DNA of 43,654 nt from Candidatus Adlerbacteria bacterium (GCA_903819895.1 CAIJFH010000001.1:1-43654); one strand, 5' to 3'. Shown: positions 1-8,312, numbered from the stretch's first letter. The notes: generated by a model from the sequence alone, not told the origin. A program made the numbers and translations.

Positions 1-413
1 AGCACCTGCTCCTCGCAGCGCGCCGGGTCGGCAGCGGGCTTGTCGATTTTGTTGATGACGACGATTGGCTTGAGTCCCAACTCGAGCGACTTCTTGAGCA
101 CAAAGCGCGTCTGCGGCATCGGCCCTTCTTGCGCGTCGACAATAAGAAGCACCGAGTCGATCGAGCGCAGCACGCGCTCGACCTCGGAGCCGAAATCGGC
201 GTGACCAGGCGTGTCGACGATGTTGATTTTCGTATCCTTATAGAAAACAGCAGCCGGCTTGGAGTAGATGGTGATGCCGCGCTCGCGCTCGAGGTCGTTG
301 GAGTCCATCGTCACACCCTCGGCCGCGGCCCCCGTCTGGCGCAGCAACGCGTCCGTCAAGGTCGTCTTGCCGTGGTCCACGTGTGCGATGATGGCGATGT
401 TTCTAATTTCCAT
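1..413 (-). CDS. typA: TypA/BipA ribosome-associated GTPase, N-terminal part (cut by window edge)
   Basis: Translational GTPase that binds the ribosome and helps 50S assembly and stress adaptation. The 137 visible residues are the G domain: G1 AHVDHGKTT near residue 10, G2 ERERGITI near residue 43, G3 DTPGHADF near residue 70 and G4 NKID near residue 126. The order and spacing fit TypA; the [16 protein letters not shown] start is typical of TypA and differs from LepA and EF-G. The start is the ATG at 411-413. A TATAAC-like -10 lies 11 nt upstream, just beyond the terminator of the preceding minus-strand genes. The C-terminal domains lie outside the window. Confidence 0.93.
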   Translation of the reverse strand, partial: MEIRNIAIIAHVDHGKTTLTDALLRQTGAAAEGVTMDSNDLERERGITIYSKPAAVFYKDTKINIVDTPGHADFGSEVERVLRSIDSVLLIVDAQEGPMPQTRFVLKKSLELGLKPIVVINKIDKPAADPARCEEQV

Positions 414-433
414 AGTTTTTTCGGGTTATAAAC

Positions 434-464
434 AAAAAAGCGCGGGACACCCGAGCAGTCCCCG
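434..464 (-). terminator. Rho-independent terminator after the S41/rplI/PHA-family genes
   Basis: On the minus strand a GGGAC/GTCCC stem with a 9-nt loop is followed by GCGC and six T residues. It lies directly downstream of the small protein ending at 498 and upstream of typA, so it separates the two units. Confidence 0.65.
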
Positions 465-497
465 TATCATACCAGAGATTTTTCAAAAAGAAAGCGC

Positions 498-791
498 CTA
501 CTTCTGCATACCGGCAATCTGCTCGGCGACGGCTTTTTCGATGCGGCCTTCGAAGAGGCGCCACATCAGCGGGAGCTTGGCGTCGACGATAAAGTGTTTA
601 TCCTCGACCACGAGCGTGCCGGTGATGCGCTGCTTTTGTGCAACAAAGGAGAAGTCGAGCGCGTTGTCGTGCCACTCTTCTTTCTCGATCACGACCTGAT
701 CCTTCATCTGCGGGCGAGCATCGACAAGACCTTTTTTAACTCGGTCGATTGCTTGTGCTTTGGAAAATGTGTGCGGGATGTCGAGATGCAT
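498..791 (-). CDS. PHA-granule-associated-type small protein (PF09650-like)
   Basis: A 97-aa soluble protein resembling the polyhydroxyalkanoic acid system family (PF09650, about 90 aa). It has an N-terminal basic-amphipathic segment rich in Lys (residues 8-30), a central strand region with the ITGTLVVEDK stretch, and a C-terminal helix with FEGRIEKAVAEQI, which matches the FxGRIE motif of the family. In this family a role in PHA granule organisation was proposed, but homologues are widespread in organisms without PHA synthesis, and no PHA genes are visible here. The start at 789-791 is supported by a TATAAA-like -10 ending 8 nt upstream. It follows rplI on the same strand with a 25-nt gap. 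The function here is unknown. Confidence 0.7.
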   Translation of the reverse strand: MHLDIPHTFSKAQAIDRVKKGLVDARPQMKDQVVIEKEEWHDNALDFSFVAQKQRITGTLVVEDKHFIVDAKLPLMWRLFEGRIEKAVAEQIAGMQK

Positions 792-799
792 ATTACTGT

Positions 800-805
800 T
801 TTATA
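800..805 (-). promoter_or_regulatory. -10 element of the PHA-family small protein
   Basis: TATAAA on the minus strand, ending 8 nt before the ATG at 791. It predicts a leaderless or near-leaderless mRNA. Confidence 0.4.
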
Positions 806-816
806 TATGTATGTAA

Positions 817-1260
817 TTACTGCCGCTGCACAACAACAGTGAGCGCAGTCGTGGCGTTTTTGGATCGCAGTGCGATGGCGTGCTCGCCCACTTGTTTGAT
901 GGGCACCTCGATGTGGATCGACTCCTCGGGGATCTGCAACGAGTGCTCGGCCAAAATTGCCTTCGCGACATCTTTGGCGACAACGCCTTTAAACAATCCG
1001 CCCTTCTCGGTTGCTTTGGCAGCAACGGTGACCCGCTTGCCGTGGAGCATCTTTGTTTTTTTGTCGAGCACCTCCTCCTCGGCGCGCTGCGCCTCCTCGC
1101 GCGCCTTGTGTGCTTGCTCGATCCGCGCGACCTTCTCGGGTGTTGCGGGCTCGGCCGCCTTGTGCGGGAAGAGGAAGTTAGCCGCGTAACCATCTGCAAC
1201 CGTTTTTATCTCGCCCGCTCGCCCCACCCCGCGCACGTCTTTGAGGAAGATTACTTGCAT
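817..1260 (-). CDS. rplI: 50S ribosomal protein bL9
   Basis: A full-length bL9 (147 aa; family usually about 148). The N-terminal domain [17 protein letters not shown], then [16 protein letters not shown], binds 23S rRNA. A long charged helix (residues 43-80) leads to the C-terminal domain (residues 85-147). The start at 1258-1260 follows a TATAGT -10 with a 6-nt gap. bL9 is reported missing from several CPR lineages (Microgenomates and relatives), so its presence argues against those groups. It lies between the S41 protease gene and the PHA-family gene, all on the minus strand. Confidence 0.95.
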   Translation of the reverse strand: MQVIFLKDVRGVGRAGEIKTVADGYAANFLFPHKAAEPATPEKVARIEQAHKAREEAQRAEEEVLDKKTKMLHGKRVTVAAKATEKGGLFKGVVAKDVAKAILAEHSLQIPEESIHIEVPIKQVGEHAIALRSKNATTALTVVVQRQ

Positions 1261-1266
1261 ACCCTG

Positions 1267-1272
1267 ACTATA
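1267..1272 (-). promoter_or_regulatory. -10 element of rplI
   Basis: TATAGT on the minus strand, ending 6 nt before the rplI ATG, so the predicted transcription start falls on or next to the start codon. Confidence 0.5.
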
Positions 1273-1274
1273 CC

Positions 1275-1290
1275 AAAGCCCAGCGGCTTT
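1275..1290 (-). terminator. Weak hairpin between S41 protease and rplI
   Basis: AAAGCC/GGCTTT stem with a GCTG loop just after the S41 stop codon, with the stem itself ending in T residues. It could be a weak terminator. It also overlaps the region just upstream of the rplI -10. Confidence 0.3.
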
Positions 1291-1295
1291 ATCTA

Positions 1296-2540
1296 CTAGT
1301 TGCCGAGCAAGTATTTGACTGCCGCGTCGGTTTGCGGATCAATCTTCTGCTTTGCAAGTTCGGGGGTCGTGGTCGCGAGAATGTCCGGGTGGAGGCCGCC
1401 ATCGGAGATCGACGAGCCATTGGGGGTCAACCAACGCGCAATGGTCACCTTGAGCTCCGCACCGCCGCCGAGGTCGAGCAACTCCTGCACCGAGCCCTTG
1501 CCAAAGGTGCGTGTACCAACCAACTTGGCAACGTTGTGCTGCTGCAAGGCGCCCGCGAGTATCTCGGATGCCGATGCCGAGCCCTGGTCGACCAAAATCG
1601 CCATCTTAAAGTTGGGGTTACCTTGGAAGATGTTGTACCCCACACTGCGGTGCACATCGTTTGCTTGCTTGCCCTTAAAGTCCTCGGTCACCACAGTGTC
1701 GCCAACGGGCAAGAAGTAGCTCGCCATGTCGACCGCCGCGTCGAGGTAGCCACCCGGGTTGCCCCGCAGGTCGAGCAGCAACCGATTGTCACCCGACTGG
1801 ACAAAGTTGCGCAACGCCGCGCGGAAGAGGTCTGCCGAGTTTTGCGAGAAGCTGTACAACTCAATCACATAGATACCATCGGGGCGAGCGTAGTCCTTGA
1901 TGACGGGAATGTTGATGGTGTCGCGCACAATCGGGATGATGATGGGCGTGCTCGAGCCCACGCGCTGTACCGTAATGTTGACCGTCGTGCCGATTGGCCC
2001 GCGGATGAGCTTGACCGCATCATCGGTCGAGAGCCCGTCGGTGGTGGTTGTGCCAATATCAAGCAGCACATCACCCGAGAGCACCCCCGCGCGTGCAGCA
2101 GGTGTGTCCTTGAGCGGCGAGACGACGACAATCTGCCCTTTGTCGTTGGTGTCGATTTGCATCCCCACACCACCAAACGAGCCGCTGATATCATCTTGGA
2201 AGATCTTTGCATCCGATGGCGGGAAGAAGACCGTGTACGGGTCGCCAAAACTTTGTGTCAGGCCAGCGATTGCGCCGTATACCTGTTTTTGTGTCGTGGG
2301 GAAGGTGCTCGACGCATGCGTCTGCACAAAATTTTGATTGAGTAATTTGTATGCGGTCCAAAACGCGGTCATGTCGACATCACTTGGTTGCGTCGGCGCA
2401 CTTGCCACCGCGACCGTCACTGTGCCGCCTGCCGCAGCTGCCGTATCTGCACGCTCCACCGTGCCTGCATACACCCCACCTCCAAACGCGACCACGAGCG
2501 CAAGTAATACACCGAAAGCTCTCCACTGTGTCTTTGTCAT
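1296..2540 (-). CDS. S41-family C-terminal processing protease (CtpA-like)
   Basis: Membrane-anchored serine protease that trims exported proteins. 414 aa. An N-terminal hydrophobic anchor (residues 8-26) is followed by an Ala/Thr-rich linker, a PDZ domain (about 115-200, with FGGVGMQI and the GDVLLDI core) and the S41 catalytic domain (about 220-380). The catalytic Ser323 sits in GSASASE and Lys348 in TFGKGS; their 25-residue spacing matches the Ser/Lys dyad of characterised CtpA/D1P enzymes. The reading frame is open upstream of residue 1 (over corA), but the ATG at 2538-2540 gives a proper signal anchor and lies 6 nt from a TATACT -10. It is divergent from corA with only 27 bp between them. 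Substrates are unknown; the secreted repeat protein of this window is one possibility. Confidence 0.93.
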   Translation of the reverse strand: MTKTQWRAFGVLLALVVAFGGGVYAGTVERADTAAAAGGTVTVAVASAPTQPSDVDMTAFWTAYKLLNQNFVQTHASSTFPTTQKQVYGAIAGLTQSFGDPYTVFFPPSDAKIFQDDISGSFGGVGMQIDTNDKGQIVVVSPLKDTPAARAGVLSGDVLLDIGTTTTDGLSTDDAVKLIRGPIGTTVNITVQRVGSSTPIIIPIVRDTINIPVIKDYARPDGIYVIELYSFSQNSADLFRAALRNFVQSGDNRLLLDLRGNPGGYLDAAVDMASYFLPVGDTVVTEDFKGKQANDVHRSVGYNIFQGNPNFKMAILVDQGSASASEILAGALQQHNVAKLVGTRTFGKGSVQELLDLGGGAELKVTIARWLTPNGSSISDGGLHPDILATTTPELAKQKIDPQTDAAVKYLLGN

Positions 2541-2546
2541 AGTGCG

Positions 2547-2552
2547 AGTATA
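2547..2552 (-). promoter_or_regulatory. -10 element of the S41 protease gene
   Basis: TATACT on the minus strand, ending 6 nt before the ATG at 2540. Its -35 region must fall at or inside the start of corA. Confidence 0.55.
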
Positions 2553-2555
2553 CCA

Positions 2556-2561
2556 TATACT
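2556..2561 (+). promoter_or_regulatory. -10 element of corA
   Basis: TATACT followed by six A residues and then the ATG at 2568. Its -35 region must fall at the start of the divergent S41 gene. Confidence 0.55.
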
Positions 2562-2567
2562 AAAAAA

Positions 2568-3479
2568 ATGATTACGCGTCACACGCAGCGCACCGTCACG
2601 TGGATTGATTGCGTCTCGCCCACCCCGGCCGAAGTCCGCCAGCTGATGTACGAGTTTGGCATCGACCCAGCACTTGCCGAAGAGTTGCTGCTGCCGTCGT
2701 TTAAGCCGCGCGTCGAGCGCCGGAGCGACCTGCTGTTTGTGATACTCCACTTCCCCGTGCTGCGCACCGCGCACCAGCACCCCGAACAAGAGATCGACTT
2801 CCTCATCGGCAAAGATTTTCTGATTACTGTCCGCTACGAGCAGATCGACCCCTTGCACGCATTTGCCAAAGCGTTTGCAGTCGAGGAGGTGCTCGGCACC
2901 AACGCTGCCACCGCACACGGCGGGCATCTGTTTGTCGCCATGGTGCGCAATGTCTACCAAGCGCTGGGTGACGAGTGCGACACGATCCGCCGCCGCCTGC
3001 GTGATATCGAGGAGCATATCTTTAGCGGCGAGGAGCGCACCATGGTGGCGCACCTGTCGCAGACGGGGCGCATCATCCACGACTTTCGACAATCGCTCGT
3101 GTCGCACGACGAGATGTTGGCGTCGCTCGAGCCCGCGGGCATCCGGCTCTTTGGGCAAGAATTTTCCTACCATATGCGCATCTTAATCGGCTCCTACCAG
3201 CGTATCGAGCGCACGCTCGAGAATTTGTACGGCTCGCTTGCCGAGCTGCGCGAGACCAACAACTCGCTGTTGTCGACCAAGCAAAACGAAACAATGAAGA
3301 ATCTCACGATTATGGCGTTTGTCACCTTTCCGCTCACGCTCATTTCGAGTATCTTTGGGATGAACACCAAGTACCTCCCCATTGTGGGCATGCCAGGGGA
3401 TTTTTGGATTATTATCGGCGCGATGGCGGTCATCGCCTGTAGCTTGTTCCTCTTCTTTAGACATAAACACTGGATATAA
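2568..3479 (+). CDS. corA: CorA-family magnesium/divalent metal channel
   Basis: Inner-membrane Mg2+ (or Co2+/Ni2+) channel, pentameric in the family. 303 aa. An N-terminal cytoplasmic alpha/beta domain (residues 1-120) and a long helical stalk (about 125-245) lead to two C-terminal transmembrane helices (about 247-265 and 277-297). The signature FGMN at the end of TM1, followed by a periplasmic loop TKYLPIVGMPGD, is diagnostic. A positively charged tail follows TM2. There is no Shine-Dalgarno site; a TATACT -10 ends 6 nt before the ATG. cysS starts 3 nt after the stop codon, so the two are probably co-transcribed. Confidence 0.95.
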   Translation: MITRHTQRTVTWIDCVSPTPAEVRQLMYEFGIDPALAEELLLPSFKPRVERRSDLLFVILHFPVLRTAHQHPEQEIDFLIGKDFLITVRYEQIDPLHAFAKAFAVEEVLGTNAATAHGGHLFVAMVRNVYQALGDECDTIRRRLRDIEEHIFSGEERTMVAHLSQTGRIIHDFRQSLVSHDEMLASLEPAGIRLFGQEFSYHMRILIGSYQRIERTLENLYGSLAELRETNNSLLSTKQNETMKNLTIMAFVTFPLTLISSIFGMNTKYLPIVGMPGDFWIIIGAMAVIACSLFLFFRHKHWI

Positions 3480-3482
3480 GAC

Positions 3483-4973
3483 ATGTTTGCACGACCATCA
3501 ACGACAAAAACGACGCAACAAAACACGCTGCCGCCACTACGATTCCACAACACACTGTCCGGCACGCTCGAGACATTTACGCCAATCTCGAGCGGCTGCG
3601 TCAAAATGTACAACTGCGGGCCGACGGTATACGACCGTGTCCACATCGGCAACCTGCGTGCCTACGTTTTTGCCAACACGCTGCGCCGCGCGCTCGACAC
3701 GTGGGGCTACGACGTCAAACAAGTAATCAACATCACCGACGTCGGCCATCTCGTGAGTGACGCGGACGACGGCGAGGACAAGATGGAAAAGAGTGCCAAA
3801 AAACGCGGCCTCTCGGCGCAGGAGATCGCGCAGGAGATCACCGATTTATTTTTTACCGACCTCGACCTGCTTGGTATCGACCGCGACACCATCCAGCTCC
3901 CTAAAGCGACCGAGTTTATCGCCGAGCAAATCGCACTGGTGCAAACGCTCGAGGAAAAGGGGTATGCGTACATCATCGCCGATGGCGTCTATTTTGATAC
4001 CGCAAAGTTTGCGAGCTATGGCAAACTCGGCAACATTAATGTCGCCGAGCAAAAAGAGGGTGCACGCGTGGAGGAAAATGTCGAGAAAAAAAATCCCAGC
4101 GACTTTGCCCTGTGGAAGTTGTCGCCGAATGGCGAGCAACGTCAGCAGGAGTGGGCGTCGCCCTGGGGGGTTGGCTTCCCCGGCTGGCATATCGAGTGCA
4201 CCGCGATGATATTTAAACTCCTTGGCAAGCAGATCGACATCCACACCGGCGGCATCGACCATATCCCCGTGCATCATAATAATGAAATCGCTCAGGCCGA
4301 GGCAGCGACTGGCCGGCAGTATGTGCGCTACTGGATGCACGGCGCGTTTATCAATATCGAAGGCAAACGGATAGCAAAGTCGCTTGGCAACACCATCTAC
4401 TTGCAAAGTATTGTTGATAAGGGGTACTCGCCGCGCGCACTGCGGTACTGGTTTTTGACCGGGCACTATCGCTCGCCGATGAACTTTACGTGGGATGCAC
4501 TCGACGGTGCCAACACCGCGCTCAAAAATTTGTCGCGACACATGCTCGATACAACGAACAGCAACACCACAACAAGCGATGCGCAACACAGTACGCAGAA
4601 AGCAGAACCCGACGCTGCCTTTCTCGCCGACTTCTACGCCGCAATTGCAGATGATCTCGACACACCAAAAGCAATCGCGCGAGTATGGGAGTTGGTCAAA
4701 GATGCGAGCGTGTCGCCCGAGGTAAAACGTGCATCACTGCTCGCCGCCGACCAGGTGCTGGGGCTCGGGCTTGCTGACACACAACCGGTTGTCAAAATCG
4801 AGTTTATGCCGATTGACACCTTGCCCGAGGAAGTGCGCGCGATTGTTGCTGAGCGACAAGCGGCGCGCACGGACAAAAACTTTGCTCGCTCGGACGAGTT
4901 GCGCACTCAGCTCGCCAGCCAAGGATACGAGGTGACCGACAGCGCCGACGGCCAGCATATTTCTAAAAAATAA
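3483..4973 (+). CDS. cysS: Cysteinyl-tRNA synthetase
   Basis: Class I aminoacyl-tRNA synthetase that charges tRNA-Cys. 496 aa, slightly longer than the usual 460-480 because of an N-terminal extension of about 20 residues. Visible elements are the zinc/substrate Cys in [10 protein letters not shown], the HIGN version of the HIGH motif, the second zinc-ligand block [11 protein letters not shown], the [15 protein letters not shown] block, and RIAKSLGN in place of KMSKSLGN. The C-terminal helical anticodon-binding domain extends to the end. The first Lys and the Met of KMSKS are replaced, but the second Lys-Ser is kept. The start lies 3 nt after the corA stop, with no Shine-Dalgarno site. Confidence 0.95.
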   Translation: MFARPSTTKTTQQNTLPPLRFHNTLSGTLETFTPISSGCVKMYNCGPTVYDRVHIGNLRAYVFANTLRRALDTWGYDVKQVINITDVGHLVSDADDGEDKMEKSAKKRGLSAQEIAQEITDLFFTDLDLLGIDRDTIQLPKATEFIAEQIALVQTLEEKGYAYIIADGVYFDTAKFASYGKLGNINVAEQKEGARVEENVEKKNPSDFALWKLSPNGEQRQQEWASPWGVGFPGWHIECTAMIFKLLGKQIDIHTGGIDHIPVHHNNEIAQAEAATGRQYVRYWMHGAFINIEGKRIAKSLGNTIYLQSIVDKGYSPRALRYWFLTGHYRSPMNFTWDALDGANTALKNLSRHMLDTTNSNTTTSDAQHSTQKAEPDAAFLADFYAAIADDLDTPKAIARVWELVKDASVSPEVKRASLLAADQVLGLGLADTQPVVKIEFMPIDTLPEEVRAIVAERQAARTDKNFARSDELRTQLASQGYEVTDSADGQHISKK

Positions 4974-4994
4974 TCCTAAGCGCAGATGGTCGCG

Positions 4995-5405
4995 CTATAT
5001 CGCCACCGCGATTTCAACCTTGGAGACACGGTCCTCGAGCTGCTTGCGCTGCTCGACCTCGATATCCATCCAGCGATACACGCCATCAACTCTCCCACCA
5101 ACAATCTCGAGCTGCTCGTCGACGTGCGTAAAGCGCTCGTCCATCTGATCAAACCGCTCGCCAACTTCCTGAAACTGTGTAAACATCGCGGTCGCGAGTT
5201 TGTCGATGAGTTGGTCCAGATGCTCGAACCGCTGATCTATTTTCTCGAACCGGGCATCAACCTGCGCAAACCGTGCATCCATAGAAATTGCGAGCGCTTC
5301 GATACGCTTGTCTGTTTGTTCGAATCGGGTATCCATAGACACCGAAAGTTTCTCAATATGCTTCTCGATTCGGTCAAGCCGCTGGTCTAGTTTCTTCTCG
5401 TCCAT
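4995..5405 (-). CDS. Coiled-coil protein of unknown function
   Basis: A 136-aa, highly charged protein made almost wholly of helical repeats. Successive units of the form MDxRFxQxDxRIE or FEKIDQRFEHLD, with 7/11-residue periodicity, run from about residue 5 to 105. This predicts a trimeric or tetrameric coiled coil, similar to stalk or tail-fibre segments. No signal peptide or membrane segment is visible. The ATG at 5403-5405 was chosen over upstream in-frame codons because a TATACT -10 ends 9 nt before it. It is convergent with cysS and divergent from dnaB. No function can be assigned. Confidence 0.75.
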   Translation of the reverse strand: MDEKKLDQRLDRIEKHIEKLSVSMDTRFEQTDKRIEALAISMDARFAQVDARFEKIDQRFEHLDQLIDKLATAMFTQFQEVGERFDQMDERFTHVDEQLEIVGGRVDGVYRWMDIEVEQRKQLEDRVSKVEIAVAI

Positions 5406-5414
5406 ATACCCGGG

Positions 5415-5420
5415 AGTATA
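5415..5420 (-). promoter_or_regulatory. -10 element of the coiled-coil gene
   Basis: TATACT on the minus strand, ending 9 nt before the ATG at 5405. Confidence 0.45.
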
Positions 5421-5532
5421 GCATACCGTCTTATTGTCCACTGTTTTATCCACCCGTTATCCCCGCAATCGGCAATGGTTGGCGTGATTTGGTAACTTCC
5501 CCACCAGAGCGAAACGCGCTACGCTGGTGAGT

Positions 5533-6936
5533 ATGCCCGAGAAGAAAAACGATCGCCGCCGAGACACACCGCCCCCACCGCGCAAGAATGCGTCACTGCG
5601 TATCCCGCCGCAAACACTCGAGACCGAGCGCGCACTCTTGGGTGCGCTGCTCATCCGCCCCGAAGGGATGCTCGAGTCGACCGACGTCCTGTCGCCCGAT
5701 GCGTTTTATAGCGAAAAGCATCGCATCATCTACCGCGCCATGATGGCACTGCTCGGCAAAAGCGAGCCGATTGATATCGAAAGTGTGCGTGCCAAATTGG
5801 CCGACCAGGGGACGCTCGAGAACATCGGCGGCATCGCCTACTTGGCAGAACTCGCCAGCGAAGTGCCCGCCGCCAGTAACGCCCGCCACTACGCCGAGCT
5901 GGTGCAAAAAAAGTTTACGCTGCGCTCACTCATCGACGCCGGCGAGTATGTCGCCGAGTTGGGCTACGACGAGGCGGAGGAAATTGATGAAACACTCGAC
6001 AAAGCAGAAAAGAAAATATACGAAGTCACTTCCTCGCCCACGCTGTCAAAGTTTACCTCACTGCGCGAGACCTTGACCGAGGCATGGACTCGTCTCGAAC
6101 ATTTGCATGAGCATAAAGACGAGATGCGCGGCGTGCGCACCGGCTTTCGCGATATCGACAACATGTTGGCGGGGCTCCAAAAGTCCGACCTCATCATCCT
6201 CGCCGCACGACCGTCGATGGGTAAGACCGCGTTTGCGCTCGACATCGCGCGACAGTCGGCGGTGCAGCATGGCACGACCGTCGGCATCTTCTCTCTTGAA
6301 ATGAGCTCGCAGCAGTTGGTCGACCGCATGGTCGCAGCGGAGGCAAAAGTCAACGCGTGGAACTTGCGCACCGGGCATATCACCGACCAGGAGGATTGGG
6401 CACGGCTGCGCGAGGCGTATGACCGGCTCGGCACGGCACCGATATTCATCGACGACCAGCCGGGCGCGAGTATCCTCAAGATGCGCTCGGTGGCACGGCG
6501 ACTCAAACGCGAGCATGGGTTGGGGCTCCTCATTGTCGACTACCTGCAGCTGATGGTGCCCACCGGCGCTAAAGCGTCCGACTCGCTGGTGCAGCAAGTG
6601 ACAGAAATTTCGCGCTCGCTGAAGAACCTCGCGCGCGAGCTGGATGTGCCCGTACTCGCACTGTCGCAGCTGTCGCGTGCGGTCGAGCAGCGCCGAGGCA
6701 AGCCGCGACTCTCCGACCTGCGCGACTCGGGGTCGATCGAGCAAGACGCCGACGTGGTGATGTTTATCCATCGCGATGATAAGATGAACGAGACCTCCGA
6801 CCGCCCCGGCATCGCCGAGATTATGATCGAGAAACACCGCAACGGCCCGGTGGGCTCGGTCGAGCTCTTCTTCGACGACAAGCGCACCACGTTTGTCACA
6901 CTTGAGAAAGGCGACTACGGCGGCCAGGATTTTTAA
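5533..6936 (+). CDS. dnaB: Replicative DNA helicase DnaB
   Basis: Hexameric ring helicase of the replication fork. 467 aa, the usual size. A basic Pro-rich N-terminus (about 20 residues) precedes the DnaB N-terminal domain (25-125, with ERALLGALL). A linker is followed by the RecA-like domain (about 190-460): Walker A ARPSMGKT, Walker B LLIVDYLQLM, the LSQLSRAVEQR motif, and the Arg-finger region near EIMIEKHRNGP. The ATG at 5533 is preferred; a GTG two codons upstream is possible. The region before it holds an interrupted inverted repeat (CACC/AGCG pairing with CGCT/GGTG, 5511-5530). recR follows without any gap. Confidence 0.95.
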   Translation: MPEKKNDRRRDTPPPPRKNASLRIPPQTLETERALLGALLIRPEGMLESTDVLSPDAFYSEKHRIIYRAMMALLGKSEPIDIESVRAKLADQGTLENIGGIAYLAELASEVPAASNARHYAELVQKKFTLRSLIDAGEYVAELGYDEAEEIDETLDKAEKKIYEVTSSPTLSKFTSLRETLTEAWTRLEHLHEHKDEMRGVRTGFRDIDNMLAGLQKSDLIILAARPSMGKTAFALDIARQSAVQHGTTVGIFSLEMSSQQLVDRMVAAEAKVNAWNLRTGHITDQEDWARLREAYDRLGTAPIFIDDQPGASILKMRSVARRLKREHGLGLLIVDYLQLMVPTGAKASDSLVQQVTEISRSLKNLARELDVPVLALSQLSRAVEQRRGKPRLSDLRDSGSIEQDADVVMFIHRDDKMNETSDRPGIAEIMIEKHRNGPVGSVELFFDDKRTTFVTLEKGDYGGQDF

Positions 6937-7584
6937 ATGAACCCCATTGACCAACTCACGCAACTCTTCGAGCGATTCCCGGGCATCGGGCCGCGGCAGG
7001 CGCGCCGGTTTGTGCAGTTTCTCTTGGTCGAGCGCGCAGGATATCGCAACGAGCTCGCCGAGCATATCCGCCTGCTTGCTTCGCAGACGAGCCAGTGCGG
7101 CAGATGCTACCGCTGGTTTGCCAAAGACAGCAGGAGCGCGGGCGCTGATAAGAAATGCTCCATCTGCAGCAGCACGTCGCGCGACGCCGGTATACTTTTT
7201 ATTGTAGAGAAAGATGCGGATATCGAAAGTGTCGAGCGCAGTGGATTTAAAGGACTCTACTTTGTCCTGGGCGGCACGATCCCCCTTGCCGCCGATGAGC
7301 CCGAAAAACACATCCGCCTGATTGAGCTCCTCGCGCGACTCGAATCCGACGCCAGTTCCCCGTACGGAGGACGGACCTCCGTATCGCTTACCGAAGTGAT
7401 TTTGGGACTCTCGGCGACCACCGAGGGCGACCACACGCGACAAATCCTGCAAGAGAAAATCTTCCCCATCGCCGCGGGACTCTCCTTCAAACTCTCCTCC
7501 CTTGGCCGCGGCCTCTCGACCGGCAGCGAGCTCGAGTACGCCGACCCGGACACTATTGCGAGCGCGCTTTCATCTAGAAATTAA
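6937..7584 (+). CDS. recR: Recombination mediator RecR
   Basis: Works with RecO/RecF in loading RecA at gaps. 215 aa (family about 200). An N-terminal helix-hairpin-helix (FPGIGPRQARRF, residues 14-25) leads to a four-Cys zinc finger (CGRC and CSIC, about residues 53-77). A Toprim domain follows (about 86-185, starting ILFIVEKDADIESVE), then a C-terminal Walker B-like segment. The ATG directly abuts the dnaB TAA, so expression is expected from the dnaB transcript by translational coupling. The Toprim glycine-rich loop reads FVLGGTIPLAAD, a variant of the usual HVLGGxISPLxG. Confidence 0.9.
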   Translation: MNPIDQLTQLFERFPGIGPRQARRFVQFLLVERAGYRNELAEHIRLLASQTSQCGRCYRWFAKDSRSAGADKKCSICSSTSRDAGILFIVEKDADIESVERSGFKGLYFVLGGTIPLAADEPEKHIRLIELLARLESDASSPYGGRTSVSLTEVILGLSATTEGDHTRQILQEKIFPIAAGLSFKLSSLGRGLSTGSELEYADPDTIASALSSRN

Positions 7585-7602
7585 GGGCTTTTTTGTTGCC
7601 TG

Positions 7603-7974
7603 TTACGCGAGCTTGTCGATTTTGACCTGGAAGAAGGGCTGGCGATGGCCACGCTTCTTAAAATAGTTTGACTTGGCTTTGTATTTGATGACCACCACCT
7701 TCTTGGCGCGGCTGATCTTCTCGATCGTTGCCGACACCTTGGCGCCCTTGATAAACGGTGCGCCGATGGTCGTGTTGGAGCCGTCGTCAACCAAGAGCAC
7801 ATCCTCAAAGACGATTGCGTCGCCGACCTTGTAGCCCTCGCCAGCCGCCTTAGCAGCTGGCAGGAGCTTCTCGATCTTGACCGAGTCGCCCTCCGAGACG
7901 AGATACTGCTTCCCGCCCGTCTGGATAACGGCAAATTCCTTTGTTGCCTCGTTGGTTGTGGTCTTGGTTGCCAT
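7603..7974 (-). CDS. rplU: 50S ribosomal protein bL21
   Basis: Binds 23S rRNA next to bL20. 123 aa. The N-terminal block EFAVIQTGGKQYLVSEGD is diagnostic, and the C-terminal KAKSNYFKKRGHRQPFFQVKI is the conserved basic tail. A 10-residue Thr-rich N-terminal extension and a short Ala insertion (residues 41-47) are lineage-specific. The start at 7972-7974 has a TATAGT -10 ending 9 nt upstream. It is convergent with recR. bL27, usually the partner of bL21 in an operon, is not next to it. Confidence 0.96.
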   Translation of the reverse strand: MATKTTTNEATKEFAVIQTGGKQYLVSEGDSVKIEKLLPAAKAAGEGYKVGDAIVFEDVLLVDDGSNTTIGAPFIKGAKVSATIEKISRAKKVVVIKYKAKSNYFKKRGHRQPFFQVKIDKLA

Positions 7975-7983
7975 GACCCGGAC

Positions 7984-7989
7984 ACTATA
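7984..7989 (-). promoter_or_regulatory. -10 element of rplU
   Basis: TATAGT on the minus strand, ending 9 nt before the rplU ATG. Confidence 0.45.
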
Positions 7990-8026
7990 GCGTATTGGGA
8001 CAATATGTGCAATACTAGTGGCAGGA

Positions 8027-8043
8027 AGCCCGGTGGTCGGGCT
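8027..8043 (+). promoter_or_regulatory. Hairpin upstream of the micro-protein pair
   Basis: AGCCCG/CGGGCT stem with a 5-nt loop, ending just before the GGAGG ribosome binding site at 8047-8051. It has no T-tract, so it is not a terminator. It could stabilise the leader or modulate translation. Confidence 0.3.
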
Positions 8044-8056
8044 GTTGGAGGACTGG

Positions 8057-8164
8057 ATGATGAATACTCATCAAAATAAACTGCCGTGGTTCATTGGAAC
8101 CCGGATTATTCTTATTCTGTCCTTCGGCCTTTGGGTCGGGGGAGCGATGCTTCTTTTTTCCTGA
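8057..8164 (+). CDS. Micro membrane protein 1 (35 aa)
   Basis: Starts MMNTHQNKLPWFIGTR and ends with a hydrophobic helix (about residues 12-34, ILILSFGLWVGGAMLLF), so it is a single-span membrane peptide. A strong GGAGG site lies 5 nt upstream of the first ATG, and a hairpin lies further upstream. The second micro gene begins 11 nt after the stop, with its Shine-Dalgarno sequence (AAGGAGA) touching the stop codon. Two adjacent short frames each with a good ribosome binding site and a predicted membrane span support real coding. No family is recognised. Confidence 0.55.
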   Translation: MMNTHQNKLPWFIGTRIILILSFGLWVGGAMLLFS

Positions 8165-8175
8165 AGGAGACGAGA

Positions 8176-8295
8176 ATGAACGAAGACGACGGACTAGACA
8201 GCGTGGCAGAGTTTGTGCTTGTTTTTGCACTTCTCTGCGTCGTAGCCCTAGCAGAGTTCCTTCACGGAACTCTCCAAAGAAAGGATTACGTGTGA
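8176..8295 (+). CDS. Micro membrane protein 2 (39 aa)
   Basis: Begins with an acidic head (MNEDDGLDSVAEF), continues with one hydrophobic span (about residues 11-27, EFVLVFALLCVVALAEF) and ends in a basic tail, HGTLQRKDYV. AGGAGA lies 7 nt upstream of the ATG. It follows micro protein 1 on the same strand with an 11-nt gap, and a 9-bp GC-rich hairpin follows 17 nt after its stop. The charge pattern suggests N-out/C-in topology. The function is unknown; a peptide subunit or regulator of a membrane complex is one possibility. Confidence 0.55.
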   Translation: MNEDDGLDSVAEFVLVFALLCVVALAEFLHGTLQRKDYV

Positions 8296-8312
8296 CCCGT
8301 GCTGCCGACCCG

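Noticed and set aside
1332-2345. Long plus-strand open frame opposite the S41 protease gene
   Set aside because: It is a shadow of a clearly conserved protease; the translation is Arg/His/Val-rich without any recognisable domain, as expected in GC-rich DNA.
2541-3173. Extension of the S41 protease frame over corA to 3173
   Set aside because: The extra 211 residues are antisense to corA, and the internal ATG at 2540 gives a signal anchor and a well-placed -10 element.
5446-5465. Two DnaA-box-like sites (TTATCCACC and TTATCCCCG) as an origin of replication
   Set aside because: Only two imperfect sites, no AT-rich unwinding element and no dnaA or dnaN nearby; chance matches are likely.
6058-7452. 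464-codon minus-strand frame over dnaB and recR
   Set aside because: It spans two conserved genes and their junction, so it is a by-product of their codon usage.
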